A stretch of DNA of 64,000 bases, taken from Natrinema sp. SYSU A 869 (GTDB lineage Archaea > Halobacteriota > Halobacteria > Halobacteriales > Natrialbaceae). Within the stretch, counting starts at the first letter, position 1. The number at the start of each line of letters is the position of its first letter. The position numbers and the translations under genes were made by a program. The notes under the pieces are model-generated. The model made no database searches and had not been told where the DNA came from. It saw only the letters and a list, made by a program, of their open reading frames with translations. The stretch is taken from assembly GCF_019879105.1 (NCBI RefSeq), contig NZ_CP082249.1, forward strand, positions 186,001 through 250,000. Reading direction: 5' to 3'. Of the stretch, positions 49,672 to 59,879 are shown piece after piece.

Positions 49672-50140
49672 CGTTATGGAATGAAGAGTAAAGGCGTGAA
49701 CATGAAATGAACATGAATATAGCTATTACTGCGAGGACGACTTTAACCGTATCGTAGCCGTTCGTCTGTTCGTCAGGGTGAAACACTTCTTTGCTTTGAC
49801 AATTTTCATCAAATGTTTTGAGGACGTGTTCGACCGGGTACCCACGAGTGCGTTCGAGTTCCGCAAGAAACTGTGACTTGTATTGTTCGGGGTTGGCAGT
49901 CATGTTCATCTCAACTTCTTTTTTAGCTCTAATTGTGATCATCGTCTCGGCGGCTGAGGACTGATTTTCGGGAATGTCTACGATGATTTTCTCACCATAG
50001 CTTCTGAAATTGGATCCAGTCTTTCCAATAATTCGATGGCCGTCATCAAAGTAAGTCTCAATGTCGTGCATCCGTTCGAAGGCGGCTTTGGTCAGGGTTT
50101 TTGCATCATCTCTTGTGTATTCCAATGAGATGGAAGTCAT
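49496..50140 (-). CDS. Unknown protein with C-terminal membrane helix
   Basis: From ATG 50140 (MTSISLEYTRDDAKTLTKAAFERMHDIETYFDDGHRIIGKTG) the product is about 140 residues of mixed soluble domain, then a helix (VVLAVIAIFMFISC). The frame continues 175 bases into the downstream gene, where it loses coding character, so the true end is probably near 49680 and a frameshift or sequence error may hide the stop. AT-rich, low haloarchaeal codon bias. Likely accessory gene paired with the downstream membrane protein. Confidence 0.5.
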   Translation of the reverse strand: MTSISLEYTRDDAKTLTKAAFERMHDIETYFDDGHRIIGKTGSNFRSYGEKIIVDIPENQSSAAETMITIRAKKEVEMNMTANPEQYKSQFLAELERTRGYPVEHVLKTFDENCQSKEVFHPDEQTNGYDTVKVVLAVIAIFMFISCSRLYSSFHNDEQYQNYWQHCSCHRTPRPSRWSHYAEYNDDYEYQLLRQSDGIRTRVRGINIRNHEYQ

Positions 50141-50429
50141 GCTACGGATGATACGCGCGGCTATGTATACCCTTTCCGATACATCCAAATATCTATTATT
50201 TCAACTAATGGTTAATAAATAGATAACGGGCCTGTCCCCTGAAAATCACATCATGTCTCTCCGAGGGGCATGCTAAAACAATCGCAACCGATTGACATCC
50301 TCCTCCGCGTGAACGCGGAGGAATCCCGAGCGGTGGGAGTTTCAGGTCTGCAACCACGGATGCCGCCACTTCACGGGAGTCCGCGTCTCACCCAGCCATC
50401 GTGGTCGGTGGCTGACTGGCGTTCACGAG

Positions 50430-50480
50430 AGCGAAGCTCTCGTGCAGCCCATCAGAACGCCTTGCGTTCTGAGGCCGGTG
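50430..50480 (-). ncRNA. Candidate transposon-derived RNA scaffold (omega-RNA/sotRNA-like)
   Basis: Two perfect hairpins, CACGAGAGC-GAA-GCTCTCGTG and TCAGAACGC-CTT-GCGTTCTGA, lie between the tnpB remnant's 3' end and the right-end hairpin at 50302-50321. In IS605-type elements this interval encodes the guide RNA of TnpB, with the guide just outside the right end (here about 50275-50294, minus strand). Transcription is not shown; only the structure is seen. Confidence 0.4.
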
Positions 50481-50650
50481 CCAAACCGCCGTTACTCCTA
50501 TCCTCGGTGTCGTTGCCCCCCATCTGTTGTTTTTGCCAGCAGGGAGTCACTGACACGTCGCCAGACTTGGAGTTATCGTCGGGCTTGCTCAGGCCGACGG
50601 GCACAAGGCGAACCCTTCGAGGATTCGCGTTCACCGCGTCGGCATTTCGG
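50452..50650 (-). pseudogene. tnpB: tnpB C-terminal remnant
   Basis: The minus-strand frame reads NADAVNANPRRVRLVPVGLSKPDDNSKSGDVSVTPCWQKQQMGGNDTEDRSNGGLAPASERKAF and stops at 50452. NADAVNAN resembles the end of the TnpB zinc finger/RuvC-III region, and the Ser/Gly-rich tail is typical of haloarchaeal IS1341 transposases. The catalytic domains are missing and a stop lies just upstream. Confidence 0.5.
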
Positions 50651-50902
50651 ATACTGCCTCGTTATCGTGGGCGGGCTGGCCGCCTCCGACGGTCGTTCGG
50701 AATCCGCTCCGTTCCGACCTGACCTTACCGCAGTATAGCGGTTCTTAGCACTTCAAAGTATGGATTGGAAACTCGAACTGGCGCGTCGAGCGTAGTTGGT
50801 GACATGGGTTGTCGGATTCATCCTGCGGCTAAAGCCGCAGGTATTCTCCCCGATTCTGTATAAATCTCGAAATAGTGGAAGAGGCTATAAAGTCGGTCCC
50901 GG

Positions 50903-52429
50903 TTATGTATCGTCCGTGAGCGCCTGCCACGAGAGCCGCGGGGTCCGCGCGGCGCTCGTCTGGTCAATCCGGCGTGCGGTGGTCCGTTCCGGTGCCGCCT
51001 CGAGCGTTGCGTCGTCCTCGCGTGCGACGGCGTTGAACGCGGCGGCGAGACGATCGAGGGTGTCCTTGCTCTCGACTTCAGTCGGCTCGGTCATCAGGGC
51101 CTCGGGGACGATCTCGGGCCACTTTGTCGTCGGTGGGTGGACGCCGTAGTCGAGCATTCGCTTTGCGACGTCGGCGGCGTCCTGATCGCCAGCGCTGGCG
51201 ACGAACTCGTGGTGGAACGGGCCATAGGGGACGTCGTACTCGAGTCCCTCGGCGAGGTAGTTCGCGTTGAGCACCGCAGAGGCGCTCGCGTCCGCGAGTC
51301 CCTCGTCGCCGAGTCGTGCGATGTAGGCGAAGGCCTTGAGGAGTACCAGCCAGTTGCCGTCGAATCCGTGGACCTTACCGATGGTGTGTTCGGGCTCGAA
51401 GCGTTCGTAGATCGGGTCTCCGGACGTCGATTCGCCGGCGCGCTCGCGGACGCGGGGCACGGGCAGGAACGGCGCGAGGTCTTCGACCACGCCGACCGGA
51501 CCGGCACCTGGCCCACCGCCGCCGTGGGGCGTCGCGAACGTCTTGTGGACGTTGTAGTGCATCACGTCGAAGCCCATGTCGCCCGGCCGGGCACGGCCGA
51601 GCAGGGCGTTCAGGTTCGCCCCGTCGTAGTAGAGCAGCCCACCGACATCGTGGACCATCTCGGCGATTTCCGTGATATCGCGCTCGAACAGCCCGAGCGT
51701 GTTCGGGTTGGTCAACATGAGCGCAGCCGTCTTCTCCGAGAGGACCGCCTCGAGCGCCTCGAGATCAACTCGCCCCTCGTCGTCGCTGGGCAGGGAGACG
51801 ACGTCGTAGCCGCCGAGGGCTGCGCTGGCGAAGTTGGTCCCGTGGGCGCTCTCGGGGACGATGACCTCGTCGCGGTGGCCTTCATCGTTGTGCTCGTGGT
51901 AGGCCGCGGCGATCTGAATTCCGGCAAACTCGCCGGCAGCGCCGGCGGGCGGCTGGAGTGTCACTGCGTCCATGCCCCCGATTCGTCCCAAATAGTCCTG
52001 CAACCGATACAGGAGTTCGAGGGTGCCCTGAACGGACCCCTCGGACCGGTCAGGATGGACGGCCGCCGACGGCAGCGCGGCCACGTCCTCGGTGAACTTG
52101 GGATTGTACTTCATCGTACACGACCCCAGCGGGTAGGGCCCGCTGTCGATCCCGTAGATCATCTGGGAAAGTCGCGTGTAGTGGCGAGCCAGTTCGGGCT
52201 CGGAGAGTTCGGGGAGTTCGAGGGAGTCGCGGGTGAGGTCATCGGGGAGCGGCGAACCGTCCTCGCCGTCTCCGTCACGGCTGCTACTGGGATCGCCGAT
52301 CTCGACACGCGTCTGATCCTTCTCCGAGAGCAACGGCTCGTACTCACCGTTCTCGACGTACCGGGCCTGATCATAGCACGACTGTGCGGCGTCGCGGTCG
52401 TCTGGGGCATCGGATCGCTCATCGGTCAT
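50903..52429 (-). CDS. gcvPB: Glycine dehydrogenase (decarboxylating) subunit 2
   Basis: The 508-residue P-protein beta half has [36 protein letters not shown], the PLP region [15 protein letters not shown] and the Lys motif [26 protein letters not shown]. It works with subunit 1 to decarboxylate glycine and load the lipoyl H-protein. Its start overlaps the subunit 1 stop by four bases (ATGA). The gcvT and gcvH genes are not in the window. Confidence 0.94.
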   Translation of the reverse strand: MTDERSDAPDDRDAAQSCYDQARYVENGEYEPLLSEKDQTRVEIGDPSSSRDGDGEDGSPLPDDLTRDSLELPELSEPELARHYTRLSQMIYGIDSGPYPLGSCTMKYNPKFTEDVAALPSAAVHPDRSEGSVQGTLELLYRLQDYLGRIGGMDAVTLQPPAGAAGEFAGIQIAAAYHEHNDEGHRDEVIVPESAHGTNFASAALGGYDVVSLPSDDEGRVDLEALEAVLSEKTAALMLTNPNTLGLFERDITEIAEMVHDVGGLLYYDGANLNALLGRARPGDMGFDVMHYNVHKTFATPHGGGGPGAGPVGVVEDLAPFLPVPRVRERAGESTSGDPIYERFEPEHTIGKVHGFDGNWLVLLKAFAYIARLGDEGLADASASAVLNANYLAEGLEYDVPYGPFHHEFVASAGDQDAADVAKRMLDYGVHPPTTKWPEIVPEALMTEPTEVESKDTLDRLAAAFNAVAREDDATLEAAPERTTARRIDQTSAARTPRLSWQALTDDT

Positions 52430-53763
52430 CGTGCCACCTCCGTTGTGGCCTCGACGAACCGATCGATCCGGTCGTCCGAAATGCCGGCGACGCAGACCTG
52501 GATCTCGTGGTCGCCGACGACGTGGACCGCGAATCCGAGCTGCTCTAAGTCATCGGCGATGGCCCCCGCGGGCTGGTCGACGTGAGCGACGAACTCCCGA
52601 AGGTGGTGGCGGTCGTGGACCGGCGCTTTCACGCCGACGATGTCGTCGAGTCGCTCCGCGAGGGTCCGGGCTCGCCGGACGTCTCGCTCCGCGAGATCGA
52701 CCATGCCAGTTGGCCCGAGGACGGCCGCGTGCATCGCAGTTCGGAGCGCGACCCAGGCCTGGTTCGTACAGATATTACTCGTTGCGCGTTCCCGACGAAT
52801 GTGCTGTTCACGAGTCTGTAGGGTGAGCGTGAACGCTCGGCGGTCGGTCGCGTCCTCGCTGGCCCCGACCAGCCGGCCGGGGACCTGCCGGAGGTAGTCC
52901 TCCCGCGTCGCGAACAGGCCCAGCCCCATCCCGTAGCTCGTCGGGAGGCCGAGCACGCTCGCGTCGCCGACGACCACATCTGCACCGACGTCGACGGGCC
53001 GCTCGAGCAGGGACAGCGCGATCGGGTCCGAACCGAGCGTAAAGAGCGCGTCGTTGTCGTCGGCGAGGTCGCCGACTGCATCGAGGTGCTCCTCGATCGT
53101 TCCGCGAACCGTCGGATTCTCGGCGTAGATCATTACGACCGCCTCGTCGACGGTCTCCTCGAGTCCCACGAGATCGACGTTGCCGTCGTCGACGGGGTAG
53201 GTCTCGACGTCAAGATCGGTACCGGCGACGTAGTTCTCGAGCGTGCTCTGCCGTTCCTCACGCAGGAGGTCGGGGATGAGTACACGGTGGCCCGTCGTAT
53301 TCCGGACCCGGTCGGCCAGCGTGGCAGCCTCGCCCAGAGCCGTCGCGGCGTCGTACATCGAGCAGTTTGCGACTGTGAGGCCGGTCAACTCGACCAGCAG
53401 CGACTGGTACTCGAAGAGGGCCTGCAGGAATCCCTGAGAGATTTCGGGTTGGTACTGCGTGTAGGACGTGAGGAACTCTGAGCGATCCGCGAGGTGATCG
53501 ACCAGCGACGGGACGTAGTAGCCGTAGTGGCCCCGTCCCAGTAGTTCGGTCAGGTCGTCGTTGCGACCCAGAATCGAGCGAACCAGCCGTCTGGTCTCCC
53601 GTTCCGTTCGCGTGTCGATGTCGAACCGCCCGTCGAACCGGACGTCGGCCGGGATGTCGAAGAGATCCTCTGCGGACTCCGCACCGACCGCCTCGAGCAT
53701 CGCCGTGCGGTCCTCCTCCGTATAGGGAGCGTACGGACTCCCCGTGGTGTGTGATCCGTGCAT
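52426..53763 (-). CDS. gcvPA: Glycine dehydrogenase (decarboxylating) subunit 1
   Basis: The 445-residue P-protein alpha half has [91 protein letters not shown] and [25 protein letters not shown]. The start at 53763 ([19 protein letters not shown]) matches the family; the longer frame has 60 implausible residues. First gene of a two-gene operon with gcvPB. Confidence 0.94.
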   Translation of the reverse strand: MHGSHTTGSPYAPYTEEDRTAMLEAVGAESAEDLFDIPADVRFDGRFDIDTRTERETRRLVRSILGRNDDLTELLGRGHYGYYVPSLVDHLADRSEFLTSYTQYQPEISQGFLQALFEYQSLLVELTGLTVANCSMYDAATALGEAATLADRVRNTTGHRVLIPDLLREERQSTLENYVAGTDLDVETYPVDDGNVDLVGLEETVDEAVVMIYAENPTVRGTIEEHLDAVGDLADDNDALFTLGSDPIALSLLERPVDVGADVVVGDASVLGLPTSYGMGLGLFATREDYLRQVPGRLVGASEDATDRRAFTLTLQTREQHIRRERATSNICTNQAWVALRTAMHAAVLGPTGMVDLAERDVRRARTLAERLDDIVGVKAPVHDRHHLREFVAHVDQPAGAIADDLEQLGFAVHVVGDHEIQVCVAGISDDRIDRFVEATTEVAR

Positions 53764-53979
53764 GCTTAGTAGTGGTCTCGATCGAATGCGCCGTCCGCCC
53801 CCCACCAGCGTCGGTGACGCCGTTTGATCCGAGACACGATAGTGGCCTCTAGCGGGTACGGGGTAATGAACGCACTCGTTTCGGAGTGGGTACCGGTAAT
53901 TCACAGACGAACCTGACCACCGCAGGCCCTGCAGTCGCCACACGGGCCACTATACACGGCCGCGGTGTCGTGGGGTGGC

Positions 53980-54738
53980 ATGGACGACGACAGCAACGAA
54001 CCCGGTGAGAACGGGCCGATCGAGGGAGATCGGGGCGAACGGGAGAACAGAGACGGACCGCTCGATCGCGACGATCAGGAGATCGGGGCGACGGTCGCCA
54101 CCGATACCGACTCCCTACTCGGCGTCCTCCCGCACTTCTACCGCGGTGAGGTCAGCCAGGCCAACAGTGCGCAGGATCGAATCGATCGGACCACCGACTG
54201 GTCGATCACGCTGCTCGCTGCACTGCTCTCGCTCGTGTTCTCGAGTCAGAATATGCCCGCTTTCCTACTCCTGATAGGGATGTTCATCCTGTTGGTCTTC
54301 CTGTTTTACGAGGTGCGACGCTACCGATTTTACGACCACTGGCGCGCCCGCGTCCGCTTCGTTCAGGAGAACGTGTTCGCGAACGCCTTGGAGCCCACCG
54401 GCGTCGAACACCCCGCTTGGCGCGAGGAACTGAGCGACGATCTCCGCCATCCGACATTCAAGGTATCGACTCGAGAGGCCCTCTCACGGCGCATCCGTCG
54501 GGTTTACGGGTTGTTGTTCGCAGTGGCCGGAGTCGGCTGGGTGTTCAAAGTCACAATGTTCACCCCGGGCCAGCAGTGGACCGAAGCCGCCGAACTGCCG
54601 GGGCTCCACGGCGCGATCGTGGCGGGGTTCCTCGGACTCTTCTTCGTCAGCGTGATCGCGATCGGCCTGTGGCCGGGCGGACGGGAGGCGAAAGGCGAAA
54701 TCCACGGGGTAGAGCCGGGTGACTGGAAAAACGACTGA
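53980..54738 (+). CDS. DUF2270 membrane protein
   Basis: The 252-residue protein has an acidic N-terminal tail, then the DUF2270 core: LGVLPHFYRGEVSQANSAQDRIDRTTDWSITLLAALLSLVFSSQNMPAFLLLIGMFILLVFLFYEVRRYRFYDHWRARVRFVQENVFA, and two further helices near the C-terminus. The function of the family is unknown. The ATG at 53980 is preferred to 53965. Convergent with the AI-2E-family gene. Confidence 0.85.
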   Translation: MDDDSNEPGENGPIEGDRGERENRDGPLDRDDQEIGATVATDTDSLLGVLPHFYRGEVSQANSAQDRIDRTTDWSITLLAALLSLVFSSQNMPAFLLLIGMFILLVFLFYEVRRYRFYDHWRARVRFVQENVFANALEPTGVEHPAWREELSDDLRHPTFKVSTREALSRRIRRVYGLLFAVAGVGWVFKVTMFTPGQQWTEAAELPGLHGAIVAGFLGLFFVSVIAIGLWPGGREAKGEIHGVEPGDWKND

Positions 54739-54756
54739 TCGAGGTCGGCGGCCCGA

Positions 54757-55950
54757 TCAGGAGTCGGAGTCGCCGTCATCACTACCGTCACCGTCAGTAT
54801 CGGACTCGCTCGGTTCATCGGTCGTCGACTCCGATTTGGCGGCCGCATTCTCGGGCGGGGCGTCGGACTCCGGCGTCTCGACGATAGCCACAGCGTCGGT
54901 CTCAGCCTCGGCGTCGGCTCCCGTCCCGCCGATGCGTTCTCGAGCGAAGATATCGAGGACGATCTTCACACCGCCGAGGACGACGGGGCCGATGAACAGC
55001 CCCACGGCACCGAAGGTGATGAGCCCGCCAAAGATACCGACGACGACGATGGCGGAGTTAAAGGCGCTCGTGCGGCCGATGAGCGCGGGCCGGAGATAGG
55101 TGTCCGAGACGGTGACGAGCAGGCCATAGACCGCGAGGCCGGCCGCGGCGACGGGCCGACCGACTGCGACCAGATAGATCGACACGGGGAGCCAGACGCC
55201 GAATGCACCGACCAGCGGCAAGAGGGTGAGCACGAAAGTGAGGACGGTGAGTAACACGACGGCGGGGATACCGAGCACTGCGAGTCCGGCCCCGAGCATC
55301 ACCGCCTGAATGGCCGCGACGAGGACGTTGCTGATGACCGACGCCCGCATGAGCTGGTCCAGTTCGGTGAACAGCTCCTGCTGTATCTCGTCGTCGATCG
55401 GGATCACGCGGTACAGCCAGTCGATCAGTCGATCCCCGTCCCGCAACAGCGCGAAGCAGACGAACAGCGTCACCGTCAACCCGATCACGATCCCCGGCAG
55501 CCCGCCGACGATATCGAGCGCGCTGTTCGCGAGTCCGCGGAGAGCAGTCGAAATCCCGTCCTGATACGACTCGTACAGTCCAGTGAGGTCGACCGGATAC
55601 CCCCTGTCAGCGAGTTCCCCTTCGATCATCTCGAGGTTGACGTCGCCCTCTCGGATGGCGTCCACGAGCAGCGTCGACTGCCGGAACGCGACGTTGAGGA
55701 TATACGCGAGCGGGAGCAAGATGACGATCACCGCGATGATGACGGTGATGAATGCCGCAATCATCGGCCTGACGTACGTCTCGAGTCGGTTCTGGACGGG
55801 CAACAGAATGTACGCGAGAACAACCCCGAAGAGAACGTACTGTAGATACGGAAGGACGATAAAGAAGCCGAGCAACACGCTGACCAGTGCGAGCCCGGTT
55901 AGGACGGGCTGCTCGACGACCCACGCCGGTGGCTCGGGACGATCTGCCAT
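54757..55950 (-). CDS. AI-2E family transporter
   Basis: The 397-residue protein has about eight hydrophobic segments and the family pattern: LTGLALVSVLLGFFIVLPYLQYVLFGVVLAYILLPVQNRL at the N-terminus, LLPLVGAFGVWLPVSIYLVAVGRP, and GLFIGPVVLGGVKIVLDIF near the end, followed by an acidic tail. Members of this permease family (PerM/TqsA) include AI-2 exporters and Na+/H+ antiporters; the substrate here is unknown. Confidence 0.88.
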   Translation of the reverse strand: MADRPEPPAWVVEQPVLTGLALVSVLLGFFIVLPYLQYVLFGVVLAYILLPVQNRLETYVRPMIAAFITVIIAVIVILLPLAYILNVAFRQSTLLVDAIREGDVNLEMIEGELADRGYPVDLTGLYESYQDGISTALRGLANSALDIVGGLPGIVIGLTVTLFVCFALLRDGDRLIDWLYRVIPIDDEIQQELFTELDQLMRASVISNVLVAAIQAVMLGAGLAVLGIPAVVLLTVLTFVLTLLPLVGAFGVWLPVSIYLVAVGRPVAAAGLAVYGLLVTVSDTYLRPALIGRTSAFNSAIVVVGIFGGLITFGAVGLFIGPVVLGGVKIVLDIFARERIGGTGADAEAETDAVAIVETPESDAPPENAAAKSESTTDEPSESDTDGDGSDDGDSDS

Positions 55951-56080
55951 ACACTCGGTTGCAACGCCCCGACAAATTAGTCCACTGAACTGAGAACTGA
56001 ACGGGGGGAGTGCTCGCTCGAGTCAAGTGAGCTATTGAACGCGAGTCGACCGACTCACGTCCTCTCAACCTGTCACGCCA

Positions 56081-57418
56081 CTACTCGACGTAGCGGTACT
56101 TCCGCTCGCCCATGCGGCCCCAGCCGTCGAAGACGAACTCCTCGTTGGGCGTCGTGAACTCCTCGATATCGACGTCCATATCGTGGTTGTGGGAGTCGTG
56201 GATCTCCTCGTAGTCGGCCCACTCCATCTCGTAGCGGTCGGCGAGTTGCCCGTCGATATTCAGGGCCCCGATCTCGTCTTTCCAGCCCTCCTGAACCGTC
56301 TCGGAGTGCATCTCCGCCTGTGCTCCACTGCCGTAGGAGCCGATGAGCAGTTTCTTGCCGGTCATCTCGCGGTCGTTCTCGAGGGCGTGTTTGAGCGCGC
56401 TCGCGCGGGCGACGTGGACGGAGCCGGTGTACCAGTTGCCAACCTCGCGAGCGATCGTCAGCGTCGGATCGATCGTCGTGTCGTACCATTCGGCGTAGCG
56501 GTCGGTGTCCTTGAGGAGGTCCATGTACTCCCGGAGGGCGTCGCGATACTCGTCGTCGGAGTCGAACGCCTCGGGTCGGGGCTGGCGACCGATTTCGTCT
56601 GCCAGTTCGTCCTCGACTTCCGTGTTCCGAGTGACGTGGCGGAATGCCAGTAGGGCGGCCTTCCGGACCATCCCTGGGAACGGCGTGTGGAAGGGGGCAT
56701 AGATGAAGTCCTCCTCGTGGACCTCGCCTGCAACGCTCTCGAAGTCCTCGAGTGCTTCGCGCATCCGCGCGAGGTAGACCTGCACGGAGCGTTTCCCGTC
56801 GACGCTCGGGAACTGCTGGTTGGGCTTGAGGAAGTCGGTCTCGTCGGCCGAGCCGTACCCCTGTTCGGCGGAGAGTTCGACCAGATTCGGATCCTCGCTG
56901 ATGAGCATCGCGACGGCACCGGCTCCCTGCGTCGCCTCACCGTCGTCACCGCGGGCGTACAGCGCCGTGTCGGTCGCGATGACCAGCGCTGATCGACCGC
57001 GATTCCGGCCCGCGCGGATCCAGTTGTACGCGTCGTCGAGACTCTGGGTCCCCGAGATACAGGCGAACTTCCGCTCGCCCTTGTTCGCGTGGTGGAAATC
57101 GGCCTCGTAGACCTGCTCGAGGCAGCCAGCGACGTACGTCGAAACTGGCTTCGAGTTGTCGAACGCGCTCTCGGTCGCGACGTCGATGCGGCCAATATCC
57201 TCGGGCTCGAGGCCTTTGCGCTTCATCAGCCGGTGGGCAGCGTTCGCTCCCATCGTGACGATGTCCTCGTAGCTATCGGGGAACGAACTGGCGTTGAGGC
57301 CGAGCCCCTTCGTGTATTTTTCCGGGTCTTCGCCCTTCTTCGGGGCGAACGTGCCGGGAAGGTCGAGTTTGAGGTTCCCGGTCCAAATTTCGACGGCGTC
57401 GATGCCGACTGCAGTCAT
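56081..57418 (-). CDS. hmgB: Hydroxymethylglutaryl-CoA synthase
   Basis: The 445-residue thiolase-fold enzyme has GIDAVEIWTGNLKLDLP at the N-terminus, the catalytic Cys region KFACISGTQSLDDAYNWIRAGRNRGRSALVIATD, the Glu region VATESAFDNSKPVSTYVAGCLEQVYEADFHH, and the His region FIYAPFHTPFPGMVRKA. It joins acetyl-CoA and acetoacetyl-CoA to HMG-CoA, the precursor of mevalonate and archaeal isoprenoid lipids. It is monocistronic here. Confidence 0.94.
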   Translation of the reverse strand: MTAVGIDAVEIWTGNLKLDLPGTFAPKKGEDPEKYTKGLGLNASSFPDSYEDIVTMGANAAHRLMKRKGLEPEDIGRIDVATESAFDNSKPVSTYVAGCLEQVYEADFHHANKGERKFACISGTQSLDDAYNWIRAGRNRGRSALVIATDTALYARGDDGEATQGAGAVAMLISEDPNLVELSAEQGYGSADETDFLKPNQQFPSVDGKRSVQVYLARMREALEDFESVAGEVHEEDFIYAPFHTPFPGMVRKAALLAFRHVTRNTEVEDELADEIGRQPRPEAFDSDDEYRDALREYMDLLKDTDRYAEWYDTTIDPTLTIAREVGNWYTGSVHVARASALKHALENDREMTGKKLLIGSYGSGAQAEMHSETVQEGWKDEIGALNIDGQLADRYEMEWADYEEIHDSHNHDMDVDIEEFTTPNEEFVFDGWGRMGERKYRYVE

Positions 57419-57514
57419 ATCTCGTCAATACGGGCGATGATACAAGGTATTGTCGTTCGTCATTTCGACAAACGTCGAAAGATATCGCGACCGAAGTCGA
57501 CGCAAGACTGGTCG

Positions 57515-59056
57515 CTACCCGGCGACTTGCGTTCGGGTCGCGGTTTCGCTGGCCCCGTTCGCGTCGGTGACGGTCAACTCGAGCGTGTACTCCTGTCCAC
57601 TACTGAGGTCGGAGAACTCCTCGTTATTTCGACTGGTGGTCTGCCCGCTGACGGCGTCCGTCTTCTCGTCGATGTACGACCCATCCCTGAACAGTTCGAC
57701 CGTAACCGTCTCCAGCTCCGTGTCGGTGGCCGACACCTCCCAGCTGTACCTGAGACCAACGTTGTTACCGGGTCGTTGCTGCGTCGTGAACGAGTCAACC
57801 GCTGGCCCGGATTCGCCGCCGTTCTCGGAATTTCGATCGATCGTCAACTCGATCTTGTCGCCGTCGCTCCCGCTCGAGGCGTAGACGTTGACAGTATCGC
57901 CGTCAGCGGCGTTCGAGCCCACCGTGAACCGTGTGGTGCTCGTTCCGTCGTCGCTCGTCGTGGTCTCAGTCGGCGAGACGGTTCCGACGCTTCGGTTGCT
58001 CACCGCGTACTCGACGCTGGCATCGGCTGCGGTCCCGTCGGTCGCCATCGTCAACTCGACATCGCCACCGGTGACCGTACAGGCGGTTGCGTCGCAGTTG
58101 CTGTCGTCGACACCGGATCGCCCGGTGGGATCCTGCCAGTCGACGTAATAGGCGGGCGTCGAACCGCTACCGCCCTCGCCGCCGGCGTCCCGAACATCGA
58201 ACGGGTCGTCGTCGGATGGACTTGCATCACCGACACCGACCCGTGCCATCCGAAGTTCGTAGTCCGCGTCGGGGTCGTCCTCGAGTTCGATCGTCAACTG
58301 CCCGGCCGCGTAGTCGGTCACTTTCGCGTTCTCCTGACCGGTTCCGAAATCGGCCCCGATCGTCTCGTTCCACGCGGTCGGTGACTCCGTCGGGACCCTG
58401 ATCTCGATGTTATCGCCGGTCGATTCGAGGTCGATCGGATCCGTCGGGCCACTCACCATCCTGGTATCGGCGGATGTCGTGCCGCTCGCGGTCGTCGACA
58501 GGTTGCCCTCGACGAGGACGATAGTGATCCACTCACCATCGATCAGCGGCTGGTCGGTGAGCGCGATCGACGCGTCGTCGAACTCGTTGAACGCGGAGCC
58601 GTGTTCGATCCGGGTCGTCGGCGCATCTCGGTACTCGTTGTACGACGGCTCGTAGCGGAGCGTCCGCGTCTCGTGGTTCGTCCCCAGAAGTGTTCCCGGG
58701 TCGCCTGTGTATGTTCCGTTAAAATCGGCGTTGTCGATACGGATGGTTCCGGTCTCTCCCGTCTCGAGGGTGCCTGTCGGATCCGATGGATTCGTCAAAA
58801 AGGTTCGAGTCGGGTAATGGGTCCCGAGCGTGACCGAGACCGATTCCGAGCCGCCACCCATCCCCGCGTTCTGGATCGCGTTCCGCAGATCCTGCAGTTC
58901 TCCGTGGACCTGCTGGTTGTGCTCGCTCTCAATCGCCTGATTCTCCACGGGAACGGCGTTGACTTGATAGAGCGCGAGCGCGGCGAAGACGATCGCGAGC
59001 AGGAGGACCGCCCCGATCTGGACGGTTACCGCACGCTCGTCTAGCCACTGTGTCAT
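57515..59056 (-). CDS. Haloarchaeal secreted pilin-like protein with Ig-like domains
   Basis: The 513-residue protein begins with a pilin-like N-terminus (MTQWLDERAVTVQIGAVLLLAIVFAALALYQVNAVPVENQAIESEHNQ, hydrophobic helix then QAIESEHN). A Thr/Asp-rich external region follows with beta-sandwich-like segments (DVELTMATDGTAADASVEYAVSNRSVGTVSPT; TVELFRDGSYIDEKTDAVSGQ) ending in TVTDANGASETATRTQ. It fits haloarchaeal surface proteins of the DUF7289 kind. It likely sits on the membrane with the bulk outside. A CDATAC pair may form a disulphide. Confidence 0.75.
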   Translation of the reverse strand: MTQWLDERAVTVQIGAVLLLAIVFAALALYQVNAVPVENQAIESEHNQQVHGELQDLRNAIQNAGMGGGSESVSVTLGTHYPTRTFLTNPSDPTGTLETGETGTIRIDNADFNGTYTGDPGTLLGTNHETRTLRYEPSYNEYRDAPTTRIEHGSAFNEFDDASIALTDQPLIDGEWITIVLVEGNLSTTASGTTSADTRMVSGPTDPIDLESTGDNIEIRVPTESPTAWNETIGADFGTGQENAKVTDYAAGQLTIELEDDPDADYELRMARVGVGDASPSDDDPFDVRDAGGEGGSGSTPAYYVDWQDPTGRSGVDDSNCDATACTVTGGDVELTMATDGTAADASVEYAVSNRSVGTVSPTETTTSDDGTSTTRFTVGSNAADGDTVNVYASSGSDGDKIELTIDRNSENGGESGPAVDSFTTQQRPGNNVGLRYSWEVSATDTELETVTVELFRDGSYIDEKTDAVSGQTTSRNNEEFSDLSSGQEYTLELTVTDANGASETATRTQVAG

Positions 59057-59133
59057 ACGCGAGGATAGTCATCGGGGAGTAAACGTCTGGTGGCTACCGA
59101 GCGCCGAAAACGTGCCCGACTCCGTCGACCGGA

Positions 59134-59712
59134 CTACTCGTCTTCCTCGACGACTTCCGGATCGCTCATCGCGCTCTGGAGGCTGTCGAGGCCGTTGATC
59201 CACTCCGTAACGAGTCCATACTCGAGGTCCTCGGCGACGGTCATATCGAGTTCCTGATCGTCGATGATCAGCGTCCCCGCCTGCGCCGCGTAGCCGAGTG
59301 CGGCGTCGAGATCCTCTTCGGCTTCGGCGTCGGCCGCAGCGCTGAGGTAGTCGCCGACGGTACCCTCGTCGGTCGGCCCGTTCGCAACGTACTCCTCGGC
59401 CGCGAAGAAGACGCAGACGAGACTGGTCTGAACGCCGTCGACGAGGATCAGTTTCTCCTCGTCTTCGATGTCGACTTCGTCAAGGACGATCTCGCGGACG
59501 TCGTTGATCTCCTCGAGGGCCACCTCTTGCTCGAGTTCCCCGTCGTCGTAGGCAGCGACGATCTTGGCGATTGCGATCGCCGTGTCGTCCTGCAGATTCA
59601 ACAGGAGTCGCGCCGACGATTCGTCTTCCGGATCGATGTCTTCGTCTTTGATGCGATCGATCCAGTTCTGCCAGCGTTCCTCCGAGTAGAACTCGGTCGG
59701 GGGATTGCTCAT
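59134..59712 (-). CDS. DUF2150 family protein
   Basis: The 192-residue acidic protein matches the archaeal DUF2150 pattern: FYSEERWQNWIDRIKDEDIDPEDESSARLLLNLQDDTAIAIAKIVAAYDDGELEQEVALEEINDVREIVLDEVDIEDEEKLILVDGVQTSLVCVFFAAEEYV. Function unknown; highly conserved in haloarchaea. Confidence 0.88.
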   Translation of the reverse strand: MSNPPTEFYSEERWQNWIDRIKDEDIDPEDESSARLLLNLQDDTAIAIAKIVAAYDDGELEQEVALEEINDVREIVLDEVDIEDEEKLILVDGVQTSLVCVFFAAEEYVANGPTDEGTVGDYLSAAADAEAEEDLDAALGYAAQAGTLIIDDQELDMTVAEDLEYGLVTEWINGLDSLQSAMSDPEVVEEDE

Positions 59713-59879
59713 ACAGACACCTACACCGGCCGCTTGAAAGGCCTTTCTCTACACTAGCCGCTCCAAATGAATGAGTAGTCGAAACGAAAGAACTCCTACT
59801 AGCTGCGTACAATCCCGCTCGTGCCGCGTATCGGCAATATTCGCTGATACTGGCGTGCTCGAGCGACCTTAATAGGATA

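Larger units (their letters stand above)
50295..50860 (-). mobile_element. IS200/IS605-type (tnpB) remnant with two right-end hairpins
   Basis: Two haloarchaeal IS605-like right ends lie in the same orientation: hairpin CCTCCGCG-TGAA-CGCGGAGG (50302-50321) followed on the minus strand by GGATGTCAAT, and hairpin CCTGCGGC-TAAA-GCCGCAGG (50822-50841). Between them are a decayed tnpB 3' end and two further hairpins. No complete transposase is present, so the unit is either a nested scar or a non-autonomous element. Confidence 0.65.
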
